This document shows, piece after piece, positions 36,204 through 48,300 of a DNA stretch of 64,000 bases. How positions within the stretch are numbered: position 1 is the first letter of the stretch; every line of letters starts with the position of its first letter. The stretch is from Eriocheir sinensis (lineage: Eukaryota > Arthropoda > Malacostraca > Decapoda > Varunidae): contig NC_066571.1 of NCBI RefSeq assembly GCF_024679095.1, positions 6,175,783 through 6,239,782 on the forward strand, given 5' to 3'. Under the pieces are notes generated by a model. That model was not told where the DNA came from. It saw only the letters and a list, made by a program, of their open reading frames with translations, and searched no databases. Both the position numbers and the translations under genes were made by a program.

Positions 36204-39200
36204 ACTGCAGGACAAATTATTTTCCCAACATTCTCCATCTTTCTCTGTCTGATGGTCATGTACCACGGTCTGGCAAAGCTTCCAATTTCATCTCTCCACT
36301 TGGTTCTCTGTCGGCCGGCCCTGACTTCCCGATTTCTGGGTTATTTTGGCTGTTGTCCATTTGTTACCCGCTTCACGCATGATATGGTCTGCCCAAGCTC
36401 ATTTCTTTTCCTGCATAGTTATTAGAAGATCCTCAGTATTTTTGTCTATTCCCTAGTCAATGATGCTCACTTCCTGCCTATATATACTATTCCCTTGATT
36501 TATATTTCCATTCCTCTTTGTGCACTTCTTGGCTTTTCCTCTTGATCTTTTATGAGGCTCAGAGTCACATTATTCAACATTCCGACACCCACGTACACAC
36601 ACATTCGACAAGGCTTTCGTAGTAGTTTTAGACATTTCCAGGGGTAGTTTCATGACCCCGTTCCCTTCTTCTGTGCCATGAACCTACAGAACCCTCATGA
36701 GAACCCGACTAATCTCCTTTACAGCCTTAGGAATTAGTTGATGTGAGAGGCGGAAACGTCTAAGAAAATCAACCTCAGTAACATTCGTATAACCTCAGAC
36801 AAATAAAAGTCCCTCGCCCGCCCTCTCTCCGTCGCCTGCCTCGTGTTCATTTCCCACGCAAATGCTCTTCATTACTATGCGCATGTTTTAGAGTTGTTTT
36901 GCCAAGCCGAGCGCCAGATTATGCAAGAGGAGGCAGCTTTAAAGGGGAGGCTGCTGTATTAACTCGGCGCCTCATGAATGCTGGAGGACGAGAGATAAAA
37001 GTCCCGAGCCAGTATTCCCAGACGCTTAGAATCTCATAGCAAATATATTCAAAGGTCACAGAGGATAGCAGTCGGGTTCTCGTGAGTGTTTTTAGATTCG
37101 TGGCACAGAAGCCTTGTCAAAGTATCGCTAGGCTCATAAAACTACCCATGGAAATACTCACAACAACCTCTATGAAAGCCTTATCCAGTGTGGTGTGTAA
37201 TTCCGAAAATGTTTGAGAATATGTCCTTTAGACAGAAAACAAGATCTATAATAATTGGCAACATATTCGGGAAGTCAGATCGCTTTTCAACGCAGTATGT
37301 CTCTTCGAACACGTATCACAAACATCGACACACGTAACAGAACATCTCCTTTAATAAAATGTAATATTCAAATTCAATTGCATATATTCTAAACTGAGAC
37401 AGAAAACAAGATGCATAATAACTGGCAACATATTTGAGAAGGCAGATCGCTTTTCAACGCAGTATGTCTCTTCGAACACGCATCACAAACGTCGACACAC
37501 GCAACAGAACATCTCCTTTAATAAAATGTAATATTCGAGTTCAATTGCATATATTCTAAACCGAGGCAAGCCGAGTATACAGCAAGGATAGGAGTGTGAA
37601 TAAAGTAAGTAAAATAAGTAATAAAGTTATAAATAATAGAAATCCAGCTGCAAAAAGTAAAGTAATAAGTAATAATTAAATAAGTAAAGTAAAGTAGAGT
37701 AAAGTAAAGTAAAGAAAAGTAATAAGTAAAGTAAAGTAATAAGTAAAATAAAATCCATCTGCAAAACAAACTAAAGAGATAGAAATGGTTAAGAGAACGA
37801 CGCAAAAGTGGGTCATGATTTCAAACACGAACTGAGACACGCCGAGGACTGCAACGTGAGGGGAAGAGAAATGAATCAGCTGAACCAGACGCCCCAGTGT
37901 GATGGGACTGATTGATCGGTTGTGTTATCACGTCACGGCGCCGCTACATAGAGGGATGAGACGATTAATATACCTCTCCATTATTAGTAGTGACACCTGC
38001 CCCCTTAAAACTGTTAGTGACCAAGCAGTCTTAGGGTCGCATTATAAAACATATCGACCCCCAAGAACACATATTTGACAAGTCTCTCGTAGGAGTTGTG
38101 GGCATTTCCAGCAGTAGTTTTATGACCCCAGTGGTAGGTCGACCCTTCTTCTATACTATGAACTTAAAGAAATACTCATTAGAACCCATTTAACCCCCTC
38201 TTTGACCTTTAGAAATGACTGATGTGAGAAGGGAAACTGCCTTATAATACCGACCTTATAATCCGTAAACAAACCAAGGCCTGCGAAAATATTTAATAAC
38301 GGCCGCTAAACAAGAAAGTATAAAGCGATAAGAGATCGTTCCCATAACTTACTATTACTATTGGTCCTCCATATCCCTTATCTATATCCCCTCCCCCTTT
38401 AAAACTGTTAGTAAGCAAGCAGTCTTATAATCCGTAGACAAACCAAGGCCTACGAAAATATTAAAAAAACGGCCGCTAAAGACAAAAGTATAAAGCAATA
38501 AGAGGTCCTTCCCTTAACTTACTATTACTATTGGTCCTCCATATCCCTTATCTATATCCCCTCCCCCTTTAAAACTGTTAGTAAGCAAGCAGTCTTATAA
38601 TTCGTAGACAAACCAAGGCCTACGAAAATATAGAAAAAAAACAGCCGCTAAAGACAAAAGTATAAAACGATAAGAGATCATTCCCATAAATTCCTATTAT
38701 TATTGGTCCTCCATATCCCGCTCCCCCAAAAAAGACAGTAATTTCCCGAAGACAAATCAAGAACAGCAAATAAGTTGAAGAAAAACGCTCGCTGAAATAT
38801 GAAAAAACGCGCGCTGACGATTAAAAAAAAAGTGATAAGGGAAAATTTTCATAACATTTCATTATTACTGTTGGTCTTTTATATCCCGCTGCCCCATAAA
38901 AAAAAAACCAGTTATTTCCCGAAGACAAACCAAAAACAGCAAATAAGTTGAAGAAAAACGCTGAAATATGAAAAAAAAACCGCATGCTGATATAAAAATA
39001 CATGGTGAGGAGAGATAATTTTCACAACTTTTTATTATCACTATTGGTCTTCCATATGTCGCTTCTAAACAAAACAAAAAAAGTTATTCGCGAAGACAAA
39101 CCAAGATCAGGACACCTCTCCTCCTGTATTTGATCTTCCTTTCGGCCACCTCTTTTGCTTTACTTTAGGAGCAGCGAGTAGCGGGCTTTTTTTTGTTGTT

Positions 39201-42200
39201 GTTTTCTTTTTTTGTTGCCCTTGAGCTGCCTCCTTTGTTGTAAAAAAAAAAAAAATAAATAACTGGAAGAAAAACGCCCGCTGAGCACCGCGTTATCGAA
39301 TGGGGTGGAGCATTTACATAACATTTGATTACTACGATCGGCAGTTCTCCATAATCCCGCTCACCCCAGGCTGTTATCATCAAATTTTAAAGCTGATACT
39401 TCGAACCTGACAGACGCGCGTGCTCTACGGTGCAAATAAAACAACAAATAATCTAGTCTTTGTGATGGAGTCGTTAGTTATTCCGTCTTTGGTTTCGAGT
39501 TGTGTCTTGGGTGATACGGCTTCGGGTTGCTGATTTCTTTTCTTTTTTACGGCAAGACGGACAGGCCAAGGGCGAAGGGAAAAGAGGGAATGAGCAAAGA
39601 CTGAAGAACAAGAGGGACGGACCAAAAACTAGAGGGAGAAAGATCAAGGACCATAAGAGAAGGGAGACAGAGGGAGGATTAAATGGCAGGGGAGACAGAC
39701 CTAGAACAAAATAGCTTGTGGAAAGATTGAAGACCATGAGAAAAAGGAGACAGAGGGAGGATTAAATGGCAGGGGGGAGAGACTTAGGACTGAATAGCAA
39801 GAGAAAAAGATCGATGGCTATGAGAAAAAGGCCACAGACGGAGGATTAAATGGCAGGGGAGACAGACCTAAAACAAAATGGCAAGGGGGAAAGATTGAAG
39901 ACCATGAAAAAAGGGAGACAGAGGGAGGATTAAATAGCAGGGGAGACAGACCTAGAAATAAATAGCAAGAGAAAAATATCGATGACTATAAGAAAAGGGA
40001 GACAGAGGGAGGATTAAATAGCAGGGGAGACAGGCCTAAAACTAAATTGCAAGAGAAAATGATTAATGACTATAAGAAAAGGGAGACAGAGGGAGAATTA
40101 AATAGCAAATCGATGACTATAAGAAAAGGGAGACAGAGGGAGAATTAAATAGCAAGGGAGACAGACTGATAACAAAACAAAAGACATAAGAAAAGAAAAA
40201 CAAAATCCCCACAACAAGCTTCTCCCCCCACAAAGTAAAACAAAAGGCGTAGCAAGAGATCAAATATAGTTTCAGAGGCGCTTTCATACTTCCCTCCAGA
40301 GAATTTAGGTCGTAGAAAGTTGGAAGGGGACCAAAAGTTAGGCAGCTCCAGAGTTTGCCAGCGAAAGGGGTGAATGAGTGGAGCTACGGGTTAAGTCTTG
40401 CATTATAGGAAGTTAGACAAGTAGGGATGAGCTTGAGTAGGAGAAAGTCATGTGTAGCGGGGCCGAGGGAGAGAGGAAGCAGACAGTTCGAAGGTTCGGA
40501 AGAGCAGTAACCATGACAGTAACAAAGGGAAACGATATGCTGGTTGACTCTGAAGGATTGAAGTGTCAGTTAGAGGAAAGGAGTTGAAGAGCGTTTAGCA
40601 GGACAGTAATAAGGAAAGCAACATCGCGGTGGACTTTGAAGCGTTGAAGAATGTTATCAAGACCGTGAGTTTCAGTAAGACGATATGAATTGATAACTGA
40701 TCATGCTCGTTAGTGTTTACAGAAAGGCTCTTGTAAACCACGAAACTTAGAGACGTTCCTTACTTAAAAACGGATAAACGATGTCCTTGTGTGACCAAAC
40801 TGTGACCAAAGGTATGAATAACAATAAGAGGAGATGAAGCAATAATAATGGATCGTAGTCGTCAGTGTTTGTAGTAAGGCTCTTAGAAATCAACGAAGCT
40901 TAGAGACTTTATGCGCTTATTGGAAGAACGAAACCCTTATGAGACCAATGATTTTGTGACAGGGACGAGGGAGCGAGGGAGGACCAAGGAGGTACTTCAG
41001 GCTCCTGGCAGCTGCTCAGGTCACTGGCGGGGGAGTTCGAGCACACCTATGCTACCTGCGTGCCCCACACCTGCACCGAGAGCTTCCTCCAGGTGAGTGT
41101 CTCCGTGCAGCAGAGGTCTTGAAGGCATAGCTCGAGCAACAGTACAGTAGCAGTGCCGAGGGTTTGTATTTAGTTTAAGACACCAGATCAAGACAAAACA
41201 TGATTAGAAATATAATCCTTGAACACGCTGCTCCATGCATATAAGAGAAGGCAGATGAAGATACTAAAGATTATGATAAACTGTAGGTTGAGTTAGTGGG
41301 TTGAGTAAGCGGTGATTGAGTTTGTGGGTTGAGTTAGTGGGGGTTTAGTTAGTGGATTAAGTTAGTGGGGGTTGAGTTAGTGGATTAAGTTAGTCAGGGT
41401 TGAGTTAGTGGGCTCCTGATGCTAAAACATATTCGATAACAAAACACAGCACACGAAACACAAGTCACTGTCACACCATCCACGACCTACTGTAACAAAA
41501 TTAGAAGACAACGCTAGAAACATGTTACTCCAAAAAAATAGAAGACAGAGGAAGATGTTGAAGATAATGATTCGCTTTAGCTGCAGAGAAATCCTTTTTT
41601 TTTTTTTTTTTACAACAAAGGAGACGGCGCAAGGGCAACAAAAAGAGTGTAGAAAAAAAAGACCTCTACTTGCCGCTCCCACAACAGAGACGATACAAAA
41701 CACCCAACCTCGATGAAGCTGATTTAGTGAGAGAGGAGATATGGAGTTCCCAGTTGAGATCTTGAGTTAAGGATAGACCGAGGAGAAGGTGACAGCTGAG
41801 TGTTGTCGATTGTTGATGCCTAAACAAAACATACAAAAAACAAGTCCCAATCACGCCACCCACGAACCTTTGTAAGAGTATCGGCCACGGGGAGGAAAAG
41901 AACACGATAGCGGCCATTAGTGTTCCGTGACAGCTGGGAAAGAAAACATAAAGGAAAGTTGAGAGAGAAAACATGAAACAACAAACACACACATCACTGT
42001 ATTACCAACCCGGGAGCTGTTACGACGCCCACACACAAGAAAAAGAACAAACATGACAGCCATTAGCGATATGTGGCAGTTCAGCTTGAGGAAGGTGGAA
42101 AAGTATTGGTTATTATATTTATTTTACCTTTTTTAAATCTGTATAACTTTCTCATCATCCAGTTTTGTTCTTGGTCATCTTATGAGTAGACAGGTACTAC

Positions 42201-42299
42201 ATTTTATATTGAGAAACTTCTTTATATTTACTCTTTTGATTTTAGGAAAGTAACTATCAGGAAAAAAGTAGTAGTAGAAGTAGTAGTAGTAGTAGTAGT

Positions 42300-42331
<32 letters not shown>

Positions 42332-42339
42332 TAGTAGTA

Positions 42340-42379
<40 letters not shown>

Positions 42380-45300
42380 CATTGTCTTACCGAAGCACGT
42401 GTTTCCTTCGCCCCTTCAGGAGTCCTTGGCGCGGCAGCAGCAGGGCCCCGCCGCCGCCTCCCTCAGCGTCACCTGCCAGCGCCATGACCACGACCCGGCC
42501 AGCGGCAACTCCTCCTTCTTGTAAGTGACGCTCCCTCCGCCTGTTGTCCCCCGCAGCGCCGCTCATTACCCCGCCAAAGCCACAGCGCCCCCAGTCCTGT
42601 CCTTCCTGTCGAGGGGGAGATAAAGAAGACTGAGCCCGTCGCCGTTACCATATTCTTGAACGTATTTTCCTCCAATTACGACTATTCTTAAGGCCACAGA
42701 GAAGATTAACCGGGTTTCCATGGGTGTTTTTTTTTCGGACAAGCTACCTTTTTCATCAATCACTAAGTTTTCTTTTTTATTCATTGTTTTGTATATTTTA
42801 CCTTTGACATCATTTTTTCCTTTACGCATCTTTTCAGTCATTCTTGAGAAATCATGTAAAACTCTCACTGGAATTGCAAAACAGTCCATTAAAAGACCAG
42901 CAGCTTCTACGAGAGACTTTTTAAACAGGCGAACTGAGGAGCCGAGACGAATTAAAATACGGGCTTTAGTCTTAAGCCCCGTTCACCGTGTGCCGACTCT
43001 GGGCCTCGACAACCCAGCGACTCCGAAAACACGAGGTCTTGGGTGTGAAATGTTGACATGAAAGGGTCGCACATAGTTTTTCCGACCTTATGCGACCCTT
43101 CCACATCAACATTTCACACCCAAGACCTCGTATACCCCGAGTCGCTGGGTTGTCGTGGCCCCGAGTCGGCACAGTGTGAACGGGGCTTTACTTGATTAAA
43201 CTTGGCGGTGATGTGGGATTGCCTTTGTAGCTGCTCCCAAAACTTAACAGCTGCGCGTGGCCTCGGTGCTCATCTCCGTCGTAACGATACCGCATGCCTC
43301 CAACTTCACCTTGCCCTACCAAAGCTTAAGGCTGGGTTACTGTTCCCTTAGAGTTGCTACTGAAAGGATCGATGTCGTGTTGTGCTGTTCAAGGTGATAT
43401 TCGGACTGGAGTCATAAGTTTAAAGATCTTGCCCACTTGTTTTCTTTACCAGTGCTCCAGATTGCTATGAAGTATTATGTTTACTTTCAAGGTGTTCAAA
43501 GTTTATAGTAGTCTTTTTTGTTGTTGCTTTGTTTTTTGCCCTAGAGCTGCCTCCCTTGCTATAAAAAAGTAACAACGTCAACGTGTTCTGGAGTATCTTA
43601 AGAGCAGTGTATTGCAGCTGTATTTGTATCTACGCCACATCACTCTAGCATGCACTGAACAATACAAAATGTTACTAAACGTTCAATATCTGTCACATAG
43701 AGGGCTTTGTTTTCTTTACCAGTGCTCCAGATTGCTTTGAGGTACTCTGTTTTACTTTCAAGGTTTTCACACTTCTGTAATAACAACTTCAATGTGTTCT
43801 AATGCATTTTCAGAATAGTGTTGCTTTAATTGTATATGTATCTGTGCAACATCATCTTACTATACACCTAAGATAAAATGTTACTAAATGTTCGATATCA
43901 CTGTCACATAAATGGTTGCCAGTGTCTTCTTCCATGTGTTCCTCTCTGTCACGGGGAGATATATAACCGTCACCACGAAGGAGGAGGCGATAGCTTAACA
44001 AAGGCGGTCTTGTGTCTCGGCAGGCTGGTGACGGCGGTGCTGGTGCTGCTGGTGACGGCGGCGACGATGGTGGAGCTTCAGCGGCCTTGCTCTAGGACCC
44101 CCGCCGGCTGCCCTTGCCTCCCGGGTCAGTGGCGCTCAGGGCAGGAGTTAGGTAGCGTTAAGAATCATCCTTGAGTCACATAAAGGTCTATTGATAGCGT
44201 GAGGGACAGTTTCCTATATATACTAAGATTCCTGTGCACTTTCCTTTGTCTTTCATCATTTCGTATTCATAATTTCTCGTCTTCCGTTTCCATCCACCAT
44301 TTTCATCATTAGCATCATTATTATCCTCATCATCAGCATCAGCAACATCGTCGGCCTCCTTAAGTCTACTGCAGGGAAAAAAAACACTTTTCCCCAACAT
44401 TCTCCACCTTTCTCTGTCTGATGTTAGTGTTCTCCATCCTGCTTCGGGTAGTTCTGAGTCCATCCCTTCACCTAGTTTTCTCTATCGGACATGGCCTTTC
44501 TTATAAGTTCTGCGTCGCCACCCTGATACTTTGATTGCCTGCCTGTTACTCTGGTTGTCTATCTGTAGTTTATCTATCCGTTATAAGTTCTTCGCATGAC
44601 GTGACCTGCCCGAGCGCACTTCTTTTACTCTTCCACTTCTTACGCCAGGCTCGCAGCTGCTCCACTGCTTCTCGCTGACGCAGAACTGGACGCGCCTGAT
44701 GAGTTACAGCGCCGCGGAGACACACCTGCAGACGCTCGACGGGATCAGGTGAGCACGCAACACACTAACAGACAAACTCGGTGCAAGGGAACAGACGCAC
44801 GCAACACATCCCCAAAACTAACGAAACAAAGAAACAGAGAACAAAGAATGCGTGTCGTTATAGTTCCATGTAGGTAGACGTGTTAGCTCTTGATTAAAAC
44901 TGAGGACAAGGTGCAGTACGCTGGGAGAGACAAGAAAAAGGCCATCCATAAAAATAACTAAGAATGTAATGTGATGCGTGAGATGACGTGTTGATGGGAG
45001 TGTATTTGTATTCGTCCGTTCTTGACCTGATGGATGCATGTGAGAGTGTTGCAGTGCGTGAGTAGGGATGGAGGGTGTGTGTGTATGTTTGGGGGGAGGG
45101 GAAGGATGGCAGGAGGTACCAGTGGCTAGGAATAATTCAGCGTTGCCAGATTGTCGTACTCAGCCTTCATGTTTGCCGATTTCCGACCCAAAAAATGCCT
45201 CCTCGACCCCAATAACTGCTTTCATATATAGTTATCGTTAAAGTGGTTAATCATTGGTGTTTTTTGGCAATAGCTATGGCTCAGAAACCGGTAAATACGA

Positions 45301-48300
45301 GGCGAGTACGATACGAGTACGATACGAGTACGATACGAGTACGATAATATGGCAACGGTGGCTGGGATGCGTATGAGAGTCCCTTGTCCTAATATCCTTC
45401 AAGTGTCATGTGGTAATGGTCACAGAGGACAAAGGAAGGACTAACGTGTCAAGGGTCTCTGTGTAGGACGTGTGCGTGTGTATATAAGTGTGTGTTTGTG
45501 TATTTCTGAATGACACAACACACCTCTTAAAAAGTATTAATATCTCCCCCGTTTTATAAGTAAGGTGTTTTAGCGCGACGGTGAAGGGTGTGTGTGTGTA
45601 CCCCTGCCTCAGCGTGACTCGTATCTAGCAACGTTGCCACATAATCGTACTCTCTATAGTGAAACCAAATTGTCGAGTCCGTTTTGGCGTTGGCTCCCGC
45701 GGGTCCATTTCTCCCCTCTGCTCTGCCACACAGTCCCAACACCTATTTTTTCCTCTCATATGTTACCTATAGCTTACATATGAGAGGAAGGGATAGGTGT
45801 TGGGACTGTGTGGCAGAGCAGAGGGGAGGAAAGGACCAGCGGGAGCCAACGCCAGACCGGCCTCGACATATTTGGAAGACTAAAATATTTACCCATTTCC
45901 GACCCAAAAACTGTCTCTTGGGCCCCAATAACGGGATTAATTGGTGGTTATCGTTAAAATAGTTAATTCCTGATGTTTCTTGGCAATAGTTATGCGTCAG
46001 AAACCGGTCAACACTATGCTCTGAGTACGATAATCTGTGAACGGTGGTCGAAAGTATGTGTGTTTGTGTGTGTGTTCCAGGGTGACCAGTATGGCGTGGG
46101 TGATCCTGGCGCACCGCTACATGCTCTTCCTCATCACGGCCGCCAACCCACGCGACATTCTCAGGGTGAGTTGGCCGCTTTTCCGCTTTGCCACCTTTCT
46201 TTATTCCATTTCCATTCGTCCCTTCATCTGTCTCCTCTTTCTTCTCGTAATTCCCAGCTTTCCTTGTCATTAAGCACCATTCTCTCTCTCAGCGTCAAGC
46301 CTCCACCACTTCGTCGTCTTTCAGTACACCGCTTTCATGTTTAACAGTAGTATGTAATGAATTAAATGTGTATATGATGACATGATAAAGATAAGAGGGT
46401 GAAAGGACTATGAGCTATATATAAATGTTTCGTGATAAGTACTAACGAATAAAATACTGCTGAATAATGATGAATAAATGAAATAGGGCGTTAGTGCTAT
46501 TAATAAGACATGAAGGAATAAACTTACAAAGACATAATGATAGAGGAAAAAGTATGCCTCAAAACTAGTGCATGAAAGTTGATGTTCTGTAGAAAAAAAA
46601 AAGAGAAAAAATGAATATACAAGTCCTTGAGAGTGGCTATCACCATTAACGTGACAAAAAAATAGATAGACAGAGATAGAACAAAAAAAAGGAGTATTTG
46701 TAAGTCTATCAGAGAGCCAGAGCAGCGACGTGTATCTTACCCCGCAGCACATGGACGACTGGCGGTACTGGGTGGTGTTCAACGCTTACCCCTCCGTGGA
46801 CACGTTCCTCTTCGTCAGCGGCTTCCTCGTGGCCGTCTTCCTCAAGAAACGCCTCGGGGAGTTCACCTTCGCCGGCTACTGCCTCCAGCGGTACCTAAGG
46901 TGAGCCACGGGATGAAAAATAGTTATACATAGAGATACAAAGTCAGACATGCTTGAATAGATATAGATAAATGGGATAACTGTAGGCACATGCATTCTTT
47001 CATACAAACATACATACATACATACATACATACATACTTTCATACATACATACATACATACATACATACATACTTTCATACATACATACATACATTTATC
47101 ATCAACTTGTATCATTCCGCTGTATGACAAAGGCCTCTCCAAAACGTTTCCATTCGCTTCTGTTTTGTGCCTCAAGTTTCAAGTTTCGATGTTAATGCTC
47201 TGTAGACTTCTCACAACACGACCATCAGTGAGTTGAGTGTGGAGAGGTTGGTGATGGTGATGGTGGTGGTGGTAGTGATGGTGGTTGTAAGGGCACGATT
47301 GGTGGTATTGATGGTGATAGTGGTTGTAACTCACTATAGCACACAACATAAACGGCAATTAATGGGAACATGATGGTGGAGGTGGTGTTGATGGTGGTTG
47401 TGGTGGTGGTAATGGTGACTGGGGTAACGATGGTGATGGAGGAAATGATAACAACTCCCCAAAGCATAGCACAAGCATCAACGAATGGGTGGGTGGTGGA
47501 GGGGATCGTAGTTTTAATGGTAATGGAGTAGTAAGTAGCGGGCTTTTTTTTTCATTATTGTTTTTTTTTTTTTTTTACGCCCTTGCACTTTCTCCTCTGC
47601 TGTAAAAAAAAAAAAAGTGATGATGGTGGTGGTAATGGTAGCAACACTCAACACAAGCGTCACTGTCTGGTGTGTTGCAGGTTGGTGCCGGCCATGGGCT
47701 ACGTGATGTGGGCTTGTACGAGCTTGCTGCCGCTCTTGGGTTCGGGCCCCGTGTGGGAGAGGACATACCAGGCGCTCTTCGGCCGCCCGTGCGCCAACAC
47801 TGCCTGGGCCAACCTGCTCTTCCTCAACAACTTCAACGACCCTAGTGACATGGTAGATACTCCTTGTCCATTGAATTTTGCACTTTCTGTTTAATATATC
47901 TGTTTAATGTAGTCTCGTATTCTCTCTGCTACCGCTCAGCCACCTTCCTTTCACCTCTTCTTGGGCCAACCTTTTCTTCCTCAATAACTTCAACGACCCC
48001 AGTGACATGGTAGATACCTTTTGTCCACTGAACTTTCACTTTTCTGTTTAATGTAGTCTCGTATTCTTTCTCCTACCGCTCAACCACCTTCCTTTCACTT
48101 CTTCTTGGGCCAACCTTCTCTTCCTTAACAACTTCAACGACCCCAGTGGCATGGTGGGTCAGCCTTGTCCTTTGAACGTGGCATTATCCTGTTTTACGTA
48201 TTGTCTGTCCCATCGCTCAGCCACCGTCCTGTTTACCTATTCTTGGGCGAACTTTCTCTTCCTCAACAACTTCAGCAACCCCAGTGACATGGCGGGACCT

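Noticed and set aside
41001..41092. Exon 5 of the NRF-6-like gene starting at the acceptor TACTTCAG/GCTCC
   Set aside because: That start is out of phase with exon 4. The acceptor GTGACAG at 40962 gives matching phase and an open frame, so it was preferred.
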